From: Limnanthes douglasii subsp. nivea
Lineage: Eukaryota > Streptophyta > Magnoliopsida > Brassicales > Limnanthaceae
Direction: 5' to 3'
Assembly (NCBI GenBank): GCA_036936605.1
Contig: JAUPFV010000004.1
Location: 140,350,973-140,414,972, forward strand
DNA: 64,000 nucleotides
The notes beneath the pieces are model-generated. The model was not told where the DNA came from. It saw only the letters and a program-made list of their open reading frames with translations, and did not search any database. Positions 45,680 to 56,959 of this stretch are shown here, piece after piece (the stretch's first letter is position 1; each line of letters begins with the position of its first letter). Both the position numbers and the translations under genes were made by a program.

Positions 45680-46365
45680 TTCCTTTTCTGAGAGTAGACA
45701 ACGAACATATTCATGATTGTTTGATTTCTCCTTTCTGCCACTCCGTTCTGTTGAGGAGTGTATGCTGCAGTTAGTTGTCGTTTTATTCCTTGATCTCTGC
45801 AGAACATTTTGAATTTTTCTGAATTGAATTCACCACCTCTATCTGTTCGTAGTCCTCGAATTACAACTTTAGCTTCCTTTTCAACAAGGTTTTTGAAGAT
45901 TTTGAATGCTTCAAAAGTTTCAGCTTTATCTACAAGGAAAGATATCTACATTTTTCGCGAGAAATCATCAACAAATACCAGTAAGTATCGCTTACCACTG
46001 TTAGAAGCTGGAGTGATTGGTCCGCACAAATCAGCATGAATGAGTTCTAGTTTCCCTGTTGCTCTCCATTTGCTTTCCTTTGGAAATTTTCCTCGCTGTT
46101 GTTTCCCTATGTTGCATATCGTACACACTTTAACTACATCCTTGATATTTGGTAACCCTTCTACCATTCCTTTCCTCTGCATGAGCTGAATAGATTTTTT
46201 GTTTATATGTCCAAACCTCCTATGCCAGAGATTTCCCAGATCTTCTCCCTCTATCTTGAAACAACTCACAGACATCAGTTTCTTCTTTGCATTAATAAAA
46301 ACATGCGATTGACGGTCATTCGTGCTTCTACAATCATTCCTCTTTGATGATGATAGATCTTGCAT
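45680..46365 (-). pseudogene. Copia integrase, broken
   Basis: The frame 46365-45946 has the gag-pre-integrase zinc motif (LWHRRFGHINKKS, then CTICNIGKQ) and the integrase start (HADLCGPI, then FVDDFSR). It ends at a TAG at 45946-45948, where related elements have tryptophan. The integrase core continues in that frame to about 45700, with RGLRTDRGGEF and a PQQNGVAERR block, before the frameshift into the next piece. Confidence 0.88.
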
Positions 46366-47534
46366 ACACCATTTTTGATGACAATCGTCAGCTGTTTTGC
46401 CTGCAATTGTCCCACACTCAGCAAATTGTTAGTCAGATTTGGGATATAATAAACATCGGTTACCACTTGTGTTATTCCTTCTACTTCAATTCGGATCTTC
46501 CCCTTTCCTTGGACAGCCATCTTTGAACCATTTCCCAGTCTAACAGTGGTTTTGAAGCTCTCACCCAACTCATTAAACCACGATTTTTCGCCTGTCATAT
46601 GATTCGAGCACCCAGAGTCAAGGAACCATACACCGTTACTATCAACACCACCCATGTTTGTGTGCGCCATTAAGAGTAATTCTTCCTCTTCATTAATTTC
46701 AACATAATTAGCCCCTTTCTCCAGACTTGTACACTCAAACTGGTAGTGACCTACCTGTCCGCATCGAAAATAATTAATGGCTGATCTGTTGACATATGAT
46801 CTGCCTCTCTCACGTCCACGTCCTCTAAAATTGCTTCCTCCTCGTTGAGATGTCCACTTTCCTCTTCCTCGAGCATTCCTTGGCTCATTTTCAACTTGCA
46901 GAACCTGCTCTTCAGTTTTCTTCTCAGTCACCTTGCGTTCATGAAAAAGTAATGACGCCTGCAACTCATCCACTGTAAGAGTATCAATATCCTTTGATTC
47001 TTCGATAGAGCAAACCACGTAATTAAAATTCTCTGTGAGACTTCGGAGAATTTTTTCAACAATTTTGACATCATTCGTTATTTCTCCACAGTTCCTCATG
47101 TCATTGGCCGTTTCCATGACTCTTGCAAAATATTCTGTCACTCCTTCTCCAACTTTCATCTCCAAGACTTCGAACGTCCTCCTTAATCGTTGTAGTTGTG
47201 CACGCTTCACCCTAGCAGTGCCTTTGTACTTGACCTTCATAGAGTCCCACAATTGTTTGGCAGTTTCTTTCTGGGTGATAGTCTTCAGGGTGGTCTTATC
47301 GATTGATTAGAATAAATAGTTCTTTGCCTTAAAATCTTTGAGTTTTGCTGCTTCAAGTGCAGCCTTCTGTGTTGCATTCGGAGTCGCAATCTCTTTCAGA
47401 TCATCAAATCCTGGATCAATGACACTCCAATACTCCTTCGAACGCGGAAGATTTTCAATGACTAGGCTCCAGTGATCGTAATCTCCATCAAACTTCGGAA
47501 CTGCTGGTGCAGTAAAACTTTATGGTTCCGCCAT
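46275..47534 (-). pseudogene. Copia gag and protease, broken
   Basis: The start codon is at 47534-47532. A TAA is the fifth codon (47522-47520) and a second TAA lies at 47309-47307, in the same frame. From 47252 a clean 325-codon frame has the gag body (LWDSMKVKYKG, RLRRTFEVLEMK), an Arg/Gly-rich stretch and a zinc knuckle with its first cysteine replaced by tyrosine (YFRCGQVGHYQFEC). The protease active site is WFLDSGCSNHMTG. A frameshift between 46365 and 46275 separates it from the integrase. Confidence 0.88.
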
Positions 47535-47596
47535 TTTTCTTTTGGTGTTTTTCCTCCCAAACACGCACTTTTCTCAAACTTTCTCACAGTGTATTT

Positions 47597-47609
47597 GGCT
47601 CTGATACCA
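47597..47609 (-). promoter_or_regulatory. Primer binding site, initiator-Met tRNA
   Basis: On the minus strand this reads TGGTATCAGAGCC, a perfect match to the usual copia primer site, two bases inside the 5' LTR. Confidence 0.93.
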
Positions 47610-47611
47610 TA

Positions 47612-47831
47612 TGATAGAAAACAGACTAATTCCTTACACAAATGTGATCAGAGAACCATCACACACAAATTCAATCAAAGAAGTTTTGGCTTATATAGAA
47701 GCCTTACAACGTGCAGATACCATAAACCAGAAAACAAGGAATAAAACAAGGAAACATTACTACACTAACTCTAACTACAACTAACCCTAACTCTAACTGC
47801 AACTGACACTGAAACTAAAATAAACCCAACA
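47612..47831 (-). repeat. 5' LTR of the minus-strand copia element
   Basis: 220 bases, TGATAGAAAAC to CCCAACA on the plus strand. In element orientation it begins TGTTGGG and carries a TATATAAGCC promoter-like block near the middle. Confidence 0.95.
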
Positions 47832-47836
47832 ATTTT

Positions 47837-48299
47837 ATATATTATTTACTTTTTTTGGAAAAATATTAGTCTTTTTTTATTTATTTTTAAAATTATTTTC
47901 TAATAATTTTAATTTTGATTTTTGTTATTAGTTTGGATTTACCAATTAAATTTTCTTATGATATTTTCTTCCGGGAAAAATAAACTTACCTAGAAGACTT
48001 AAAGTTTACAAAGAGACTCAATTTTGAGTTGTACAAAATAGTAAATAAAGCCTCTCCTTATTAAATGTAATCTAATATTCTTCTATACAATGCTTTCCTT
48101 TTAGTTTTTAAGCTTTATGCATCTATGGATGTAATCCTGTAAAATATTATAAATTTATGGTGCTAGAGGTGTAAACAAAAAAAAATGATTAGTAAAGGAA
48201 TAATAACGAATTTAGAGATCATTGATATATATATTGACAACCACTAATTAATTTTTAAATATAAGATAATTTTGATTAAGGCTTTCCAGAAATAAAATA
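47837..48299. other. AT-rich spacer
   Basis: T-rich sequence with no gene. It may hold the degraded 3' untranslated tail of the minus-strand LINE. Confidence 0.5.
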
Positions 48300-50450
48300 G
48301 CATTAAAGGGAGCATAAGCTTGATTCCGCTGCGAAGTTATGTTCTTTAAAAATGTATCTAGTATTCGTTTGAGATGTTATTAAATTTCTACAACAACTAA
48401 TTATTGGTTTAAGGTACCAATGGGATTTACTATTGCTAGGAATTTCAAAGAAAATTAGTGAATCTGTTTCAATGTCTAGTAAATTGAATTCTTTAGATTT
48501 ACAAATGAGAAGACCATCTAGCACCTAGTTTAATAACTCTTCTTTATTGTTTCTAAATATTATATCTCCCTTTGATTCACCATTACTCAAATAAGAACCA
48601 TTAATTTTTAGTCTATTGGAAGATGGAGAGTTCCATTTTACTATTTAGACTTTACCAGAATATGAAAAATGATGAAAACAGCCAAGATCTTGAGCTATTC
48701 TAAGATCACCATACCATAGTTTGTTTTTAATTAATATAGAGCAGTCAAGTTTTGCAATAATGAACCATATTTTATCTATTATAGTATTTGAGGATATGCT
48801 TTTATCATTGTATTTTGAGTTGTTTCTAGCTGACCAAATGGCCTAGTAGATTATTGGTGGCAATGTTGTTCTTATGTTGATGTTTTCATTAGTTGACTGA
48901 AACCAATAGCTAATGATATGATTGGTACACATATGCTGACCAATTAGAATACCAAATAGAATTACAAAGTATTTACATACTTCCCAAGTAATATTATAAA
49001 AGACAAAAAAATGATTAATAGATTTAAAGTTATTGCAATTTGACATTTTGAAGCCAAACTAAAGTTTGTATTTTGAAGTATTGATTCAATAGAGATTATG
49101 CCTTTGAGAATTCTCCAAATAGTGAATGAACACTTCTTTGGAGTAGTGTTATTCCATATTTTTTGGTATATATATGATTTATTCTCCTTTGGTGTTCCAA
49201 GTGTCTTTAAATTAAAAGTTACCATCAAAAGATACATTTACATATAAGATATCATTCTATAGAATGATATCTTATATGTCAACATTTAAATTGAATTTAA
49301 TTATTCTTTAAATATCAAATATAAGGACGTTTTCTTTAAGGTTTTTAAGGTTCCAGAAAAATCAGAGATATTATCTCAATTATACCATATGTTATTTTCA
49401 TTGTATAAGAGAGATATTAAAGATTGAGAATGACTCCATATTTCAAGCCAGAAGTCAATGTTACCTTTGCCAACATTTTAAAATATTAAAATAATAAGAA
49501 GTTTCTCTAACTTTGATAAGCCTTTTCCATGTTTTAGAATATTTTGTTTTAGCTTTAGATTGAAGTGGGTGTATTAATGAACAGTAGATTGAGTGCATTG
49601 ATTTATACGAGAGAGTTTTATGATCTCTGAAAATCATCTAGAGTTGACATGAAAATGAATTTTGAGTGTCTTTAATCTTTCTCAAGTTGACGCCTTCCTC
49701 CTCAAGTGGTTTACAAAGGGTAGGGCATTTGAACCAGATTATTGTTTTAGTGTTTTCCCATATAAATTTGTTTAATAATCTGTTGATTCTTGACAATACT
49801 ATTCTAGGTAATATGATACTTAGTGTATAATATATAAGGATTTCAAGTAAGACTAATTGTATCAAAATCAGTCTTCCACCAAAGGATAATGATTTGATGT
49901 CTCACTTGAGAATTTTGTTCCTTATTTTAGTTATTATTTCATCAAAGTAACATAAATTGTTAGTTGGATATATTGGAATTCTCAGATACTTGAAGGGCGA
50001 GTAACTACGATTGAAGCCAGTAATGTTTTCAATGGCTTTATATATGATTTTGTCTAATTTGGTTGATGTTATATATGTTGTTTTTTGTCTATTTATTAAC
50101 TGCCCATAGACAAATTAATAATGATCAAGCAAATAAGTGATTTTCTTTATATTATTTTGGGAACCATTCATGAAGATGAGTACATCATCCACAATTACTT
50201 GGTCTTGTCGACTTACAAAATAGACAAAACCTTTAGACATGAGATCGTTGGAACTATGAGCTTCAGATATTTTATGTTTTGAACAATGGCATTGGGGAGT
50301 TAGGATTTCACTCAGAAATGTGATAGTACAATGGCCTTTTTTAGACCAGACATTTTCGTTAGGACTCTCTATGTATTGGAAAGTACTAAAGCCGTTATCA
50401 TCCAGAGATGAGTTGATGTCGTTTAAGTATTTCTCCAAAGATTTCAGAAT
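48300..50450 (-). mobile_element. LINE 3' half (RT end to RNase H), minus strand
   Basis: On the minus strand, 50438-50115 is a reverse transcriptase segment with an active-site-like VDDVLIF block. 49865-49638 carries the post-RT conserved run (NRLLNKFIWEN, then EEEGVNLRKIKD). 49237-48962 is the zinc-binding RVT-associated region (IWNNTTPKKCSFTIWRILKG). 48524-48303 is the end of an RNase H domain (LLDIETDSL, then HWYL). That order matches plant L1-type LINEs. The 5' half, with the endonuclease and ORF1, is absent, as expected of a 5'-truncated insertion. Frames are broken throughout. Confidence 0.8.
49240..49279. repeat. Perfect 40-base palindrome
   Basis: The left arm ACATATAAGATATCATTCTA (49240-49259) is followed with no spacer by its exact reverse complement (49260-49279). 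It lies inside the LINE remnant, just beyond the RVT-associated frame. Confidence 0.97.
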
Positions 50451-50849
50451 AAATTTTATCTCTCAATGATTGTAAAATTATTTTATTTTATCTATGTTAT
50501 TACCTAGCATGTGACTACTTATATCAACTACAAAAAATAAGAGGTTTGTTACGTGGAATATCAAGAGGGATGGAAGATCCTAGTGGTAGAAGCTTAGCAA
50601 TTTCTTGAAATAAATACCACTGATGATTGCGGTTGGCTGAAACATTGTCGGCCAACATATGTGAACCTATCAATAAGCTCGGTGATGGCACGAACAAAGG
50701 TAATGCGTGTCCAAAATATTTTTTTGGTGGTTGCTAAGGATGAGGATAAAAAAAATATAACTTTTATCTATAGTGAACTTGTGTAAAAGTTAAAGATTAT
50801 GATGAAGTAGACTATATATAGGCTAATCACTAACTTTATCCTTCATGTA

Positions 50850-51420
50850 TTTTAATCATTAAAATACAGATGAAGGAAATTTACACCATTGAGGATACCT
50901 AGGATACTTTAGCGCCTGTAATAACCATAACCTTTAAAAGATGAATCTGCATTGACACACATCGAAACACAGGTGGCCTCATTTCTAGAACAATCAAAGA
51001 AGTAAAACTTCCACAAGATGGGCATGTATACTAGTTCACACGAGATTATTTCAATACATTCGTTTGGTCTTTCGAGTTGTACCATAACACTACTGCATAT
51101 AGACTAACATTGAACTGTTTTCATTCATTTATTAATCATTACAACGTGTATAAAGGTGAAGAGTTTCACCCTTAAGAATACCTAGGAGGCTCTAGCGTTT
51201 TCGAAGGTCATAAGCTCTGAAAATCCTAGTCTGACATTGACACGTGTCCAAACACAAGTGGTATCGTTTCCAAAACAATCAAAAAATTAAGGCTCTCGGT
51301 CGGGCCCTTTATATATGGGCATGTATACTTGTTCCAAGCGAGATCCTTCCAGGGCATCCATTCGATCCTCTGAGTTGGACCTCGGTATCTCCGGAAAAAT
51401 ATGTCTCCATCCCTCTAACC
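50850..51420. repeat. Diverged tandem duplication, about 297-base period
   Basis: A unit at about 50860-51080 recurs at about 51150-51390. Shared blocks in order are a 'ggatacctagga'-like block, a 'cattgacac' block, 'aaacacaggtgg'/'aaacacaagtgg', 'acaatcaaa', 'gggcatgtatact' (51020 and 51317) and 'cgagat'. Neither copy has a coding frame. They may be two decayed TE copies or an array remnant. Confidence 0.65.
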
Positions 51421-51960
51421 TGGCTCATTCGCTTGTCAATCCTAGATATAGTCAAGCCCCCTGTAATTCTGGAAAAACTTTTTTTTATAATTTTTTTTCA
51501 AATTAGTAACACGTTACGTAAGTTGGACGATGTTAAGGTAGGAAATGTTAAATATATGATTGGCAAGTAAGACACTCATGTAGCATTTTCTCGAATATCT
51601 TGCAAAGACTATGACGACTACTGATAAATGAATTATTAGTCTGATCATCACCCGATTTTGCATTGATTCGGTTAACATTTAGTCATGAAAAAATAACATG
51701 TGTAAACTCGCCAAGTATGAATCTTGTGTATAAATAGCCTTTGTGTATCAAAAACCTATTTGTATAGTTACAAATAAGATTACAAAATAGTTTTAAAATA
51801 GTAAACAAATTTATTATATCCGTTAATTTGGTAATTTTTTTAAATTGTTTTATATTTTACTCATGTAAAGAGAAACTCTATTTTTTTAAAACTAAACGGA
51901 TTAAATTGAGCTAGACATCATTTTGTATTACATAAAGATGTGAATGATATTAATTTGGTT
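51421..51960. other. Intergenic DNA, nothing recognised
   Basis: AT-rich; no gene, repeat end or motif that I can support. Confidence 0.5.
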
Positions 51961-52150
51961 TAGGGATGATAAAATTGGTCCTATCTGATTTGGCCAGGTT
52001 TTATCGAATCCGAATATAAAACGGACCGGATACGTGTGTTAAGATATAATTTTTAAAAAGATTCGTCTGCGTCCAAATTTTTAATATAATTTTTTTTGTA
52101 TGATCCAACCTTATCCAAAACAAATCCAAAACAAAATAAAATATAAATGT
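51961..52150 (+). mobile_element. hAT-like element left end
   Basis: It begins TAGGGATGATAAAATTGG, resembling the reverse complement of the CCATTGCCATCCCTA terminus at 37303-37317. It continues with ACGGACCGGATACG and AATCCGAATAT motifs of the same family style. No right terminus was found nearby, so it is either truncated or decayed. Confidence 0.35.
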
Positions 52151-53500
52151 ATATATAGATTAGTATAGGTTCACCAAACCGTATTAATACGTAAAAACAA
52201 ACAAACCACTTTCAAAATTAAAATATTAATTTCGATAAATCGGAAAGATTCATAATAAAATAAAATTAAAAAACTCAAACAAATGATTTTTAACCCCCTC
52301 CAGTAATTGAGTTAGAGATTAAAGCTGAAAATTAAAATTAATTTTTTTATTTATTTAAACTTTGTAACCATTTATTAATCGGTCTACTCTTTTAAAATTT
52401 AAAATGAATATCATTATTTTTTAATATTAGATATATTATTATTTCCAAAGCAAAATAATTAAAACTTTAATATATATATTATTATTATTTTTTGATTATC
52501 TTGTCAAACTGAGTTTTGATGTTTATATTTTTAGAGCTTTCGAGTGAGATAGAAATGAAAAAACTACCTCCAAATCTCCACGTTTTGATATTGACGCTTT
52601 ATGTTCCGAAATTGTTTTAAACTGATAAGATCCCGGGCATTATTTGACGGACAACACAAATCAGACGTCCTTGGCCATCTTTTCATTTTGATTTGGATTG
52701 TATTGTCAAACTGACATATCGGTTTTTAATAACACAATATGTAGAGTTTAATGATTTAAAGGCAATCGAGTTGCTTCCTCTAATACTCATGTTAAATATA
52801 AAAATAATTACAACACTAATTCTGTATCGTAGGCAGCAACATCTTTATTGATCTCTAGTTTTAGTTTTCAGGCCGGATGTAAGGGTTAGACAAAATGGAA
52901 ATAATATGTAACCATTTATGTCCCGAAACTAGACGTGAAATACACGCGCCACCTTGTTCGTGTGTACCGAGAATCTGGAATTGTGAAAGGCGATGAAGTC
53001 AAATATACAGTCTCATCTAAGTTTACTAAAATACTCCATTTAATTTTGATTATTTAGTAGTTTGACTAATATTTAATTTTGTATTTTTAGTCAAAACCGC
53101 TATTAGCTTATGAATTTATATTAGATCTTATTACGAGTTCTTACTTGAATCGATCAATTTATGAATCCGTCAACTTTCTGAATTCTCTTGAAATACAAAA
53201 TGATGTCTAGCTCAATTTATAACAGTTAATAGTATTTTTTAATATAGTTAGGTATTATATATATTTATTATCAATAATATTCGTATGAGAATTAAATTAT
53301 GGATAAATATTTAATATCTAAAAATCACATAGATGTAAATTCTGTCAACCATATTTCTATAACCTACAAACATGTAAAAATTTAGTTCATTTAATTTTTA
53401 ATTTTTAAAATTTTATATTTTTCAAATCTTAGTTTAAAAATTAATAATTTAAAAATACATATATATTCATTTTTAAAAAATGAACAAAACAAAGTCTATG
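52151..53500. other. AT-rich intergenic DNA, no gene
   Basis: No supported coding region or RNA gene. Confidence 0.5.
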
Positions 53501-53517
53501 AAACGTATTTTTAGACG

Positions 53518-53995
53518 TTTTTCAACCAAATTACATGTAATTTTACGACTGAAATACATTTGCTTTTAGGTAACCAAATTAAACGTAATTTCACAACTAA
53601 AGTACACTTATTTTTCAAAGCTAATTTCACATCCAAATTTCACGTATTTCCGTAAATGGAACAAAACTTATTTTTTAACATACAAAAATTCAACAGAAAA
53701 ATACACATATTTTCACAATTACAACAAAATAATTGTTTCACACTCAATTAACACTTATTTTCACAAAAATAAGTTGTATGTTACTTTTTCACACAATCAA
53801 ATTATTTAGATACCAACTTCCTATTGTTGCAACTATTTTCTTCTTATTCACGCAGCCAATTTGGACGTAATTCTGCAACTTGAACACATTTTATTTTTAA
53901 CAACCAGATTACAAGTAATTCGCAACTAGAAAACTATTGTTTTTTTCAAACTTATTTTTTAACTCAATTACACGTAATTGTACAACTAAAAGAAT
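53518..53995. repeat. Degenerate tandem array, unit about 55-60 bases
   Basis: A motif of the form CCAAATTACACGTAATTT, then CAACTAAA.TACA and a T-rich run, recurs about eight times with heavy divergence: for example at about 53525, 53575, 53625, 53850, 53905 and 53970. A related copy lies apart at 54721-54780. Confidence 0.6.
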
Positions 53996-53998
53996 TCA

Positions 53999-54021
53999 AT
54001 ATATATATATATATATATATA
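53999..54021. repeat. (AT)n microsatellite
   Basis: An AT dinucleotide run of 23 bases next to the degenerate tandem array. Confidence 0.9.
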
Positions 54022-54619
54022 GTTTTGTTCGTGTTGAAAGAACACACTAATGATATTTTTTATTTTTGTAGTTATAATTTGAAATATATGACATTAAAAA
54101 ACAAAAAACGGAAGAGAGAAAAACAGTCCATGATATTTCGTCCTATCATATGATTATTCGTAAATAATGATTTTATAGTTATCCATAATATACTAAACAC
54201 TAAGTGATTATTGGTATATAAGTTTGATGTTTCATGGTTATTGGTAGATTACTTAACAAAAGACGATGTTATAATAGATTTTCATTATGTAAAATAATGA
54301 TGGTATATTTATTTAAATAATATGCACATAAAACTATAATACATATTAAAAAAATTAAAAGTTAAAATATAATAATAATTTTTCTAATAAACCATATTAA
54401 AATTAAGAAATGAGATTTATTTGAAAAAAATTGAGGGAGTTACTAATAACCATCCGAAAAATAAATTACTGATAACCAACTGAGTTTTGAAGTTTGCCGA
54501 AAACTACCTGTGATATAAATGTTTAAAACAATACGTTTGAACACACAAACTTGTACAATCTTCAACAATTAGTTATTTTAACCTTCAAAACTCTATATCT
54601 TTCTAACCCTTAACGAAAA

Positions 54620-54661
<42 letters not shown>

Positions 54662-55484
54662 TGAACAAAATAAAATAAATAACTAATATTTTTAGAGATT
54701 TTTTTTTTTATTTTCGTGATCAAATTACATTTAATTTCGTAATTCGAATACATATTGTTTTTTTAACTACCAAATTAAATGATTAGTCTTATTATTTTAA
54801 GTAATTTGATTTCTTTGGAGCTATGATTAATTCTATTTATTTTTAATTTCATTTTAAAAAATCAGTATTTTCGGATATTGTTTTTCAACCTATTGTTTGA
54901 ATGACATGTAAAAAATAAAAAATATAAAAAGAAATGATTAGAAAATAAATAAAATGTATGTTCCGACCTCACGGGTACTTTAAGACGGTTGAAACCCTGG
55001 AATTAAAATTTATATAATTCTTTTTAAGCCGTCTTAGTGTTTTGTGTTTGCGCTTAATCGTTCCTTTTATCAAGTCAAAAGCGTGTATTTGTTTTGTTAT
55101 ATCTTTATTTGGAGCTAGATTAAACATAGGCGTTATGGTATAATTCATTTTCAACTGAAAATGACCATAAGATATGTTCTTACATCTACTATCACGGTTT
55201 CGGATACACAAAACTTTGATGTCTTAATTTTCGGTCTTCTCGCGGAGCAATACCAATTATTATATTAAATATTTTTTAATTTTATCTTATTCCATAACGA
55301 ATATAAACCGGTTTATATTTTTTTTGTTATGAATAAAAAATATCATTTATCTTATGGAAAGAATAAAAATTTAGTGTATCCGATTTTTTTATTATAAAAA
55401 ACCAAACTATTATTTATTTATTACATTTGTTTTTACATATATTTAAGATAGACGGTAAAAGTAAAGTTTAAAAATTATAGAATG
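54022..55484. other. AT-rich spacer
   Basis: It includes a (TA)n run at 54626-54655 and one stray copy of the 53.5-kb tandem motif. No gene is seen. Confidence 0.55.
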
Positions 55485-55569
55485 AAGTGCTCTGTCAAGA
55501 AACAGAGTCTTGAAAAATTTCCATAAATCCAAAATTGAAACAATCTTACTTAGATTGTTTCAAGTCATG

Positions 55570-56793
55570 ATGAATTCTTCCACTAGGGAAGAAGGAGAGA
55601 TTGTTGAATCTTTCGAATTCGCCGCTATCTGTAAAATCGATGCATGTTGAAACCTCTGCTTTTGAAGATGAGTTTCCTGTGTTATCTCGCGATAATCAAA
55701 GTAGAAAGAATGATCTATTTAAATCATTTCCCGCAACAATGAGAAGACTATGAAATCGTTTGTGGATGTTTTGAAAAATGTGGACCAGAGACACCTCCAT
55801 AAAAATTACTCTGTTTCGCAAGATCAAGGGAATCTGGTGATTAAGTTTTTGAAAGAAGATAAAGATCATCTCCAGCACTTGTCCAAGCATACGATTGTTG
55901 GAAATTTTACCTATGGAAAGCCTAAGTTTGAAGTTATTAAAGAGTTCCTGGGAAAATTCAAGTTTTGTAACAAGTTCAGTGTGGCTCAATATGATTACAG
56001 ACATGTCTTAATTGAGTTCGATAATGCTGAAGATCTTAAAAGGTTATGGACTCGTAATGTGCGGAAAGTTATAGAGAAGACCATGAGATTTCTCAAGTGG
56101 AGTACGAGCTTTGATCCTAACAGTGAGAGCCCTTTAACTCCGGTTTGGGTTACTCTTGAGAATTTGCCTGAGTTCATGTACAACGAAGGTACTATTCAGG
56201 AAATTGCTAAGTGTCTGGGTACACCATTGAGGATTTGGATTCCTACTGTTAATCGTGTTAAAGTCAATTGTGTTAGATTCTTGGTTGAAGTGGATGTGTC
56301 GAAACAGTTGGTTAACAATGTTCAGGTTAAGTTTGGGGAAGATGATGTTTTCTGCTTCGAGGTCAGTTATGGATCCCATCCTAGTTATTGCAATATATGT
56401 TATCATATTGGACATATGGAAAAAGATTGCAAAAAGAATATGATAATTCAAGAACAAGATAAAGTTGGCAGTAATGATCCTATTTTATTAAGAGAAAATG
56501 TAATTACAGCATCTTAGTTAAAATCTTTGATTGTTGACAAGGAAAGAACGATGGAGTCTATTGATAAGGAGTTTAAAAGAATCAGTAATGTTAAGCCTAA
56601 TCTTGATGCTGCAATATCTAATGAGATTGAATTATCTTCTGGGGAAAGCGATAAGCAGCCTGTCATTGAAGACTCTGAGATGATTGAAGCTCTTCAAATG
56701 GTCCAGAGGAGTTCTTTGTTTGTGGGGAAATATGATTCTAATCTGAATTTGGGTATTAACTCTCCAACTGAAGGAACTATGGGTAGTCTTTAG
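55570..56793 (+). pseudogene. LINE ORF1, nucleic-acid-binding protein
   Basis: The main frame 55750-56517 (255 codons) has a DUF4283-like domain (about residues 30-150, with VRKVIEKTMRFLKWS and TPVWVTLENLPEF) and a CCHC zinc knuckle at about 217-230 (CNICYHIGHMEKDC). A TAG at 56515-56517 is followed in the same frame by a further stretch to 56793. Sequence upstream from about 55570 looks like the true N-terminus in another frame. ORF1 proteins coat LINE RNA and help target-primed reverse transcription. Confidence 0.8.
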
Positions 56794-56959
56794 TGTTTTC
56801 CTACAAAAGAACATAAAAATGAAATGTTATCAGATAATCAAAGCAATCAAAGTAAAGATCTAACAAGAACTAAGAAAGTGAAGTAAACAAAAACTTGGAA
56901 TAGTATAGGCCCTATCTCGTCCAAATTATTGCAGTTGAAAAATACTGCTAGACTAAATG

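Larger units (their letters stand above)
43285..47831 (-). mobile_element. Ty1/copia retrotransposon with short LTRs, defective
   Basis: A 4.55-kb element lying on the minus strand between two 220-base LTRs, flanked by a perfect duplication, ATTTT, at 43280-43284 and 47832-47836. Gag, protease, integrase, reverse transcriptase and RNase H are in copia order. The initiator-Met primer site lies next to the right LTR and a polypurine tract (AGGGGAGGATT, minus strand) next to the left one. By hand count the LTRs differ at 6 of 220 sites, making it the youngest dated insertion in the window. At least three stop codons and two frameshifts disable it. Confidence 0.95.
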
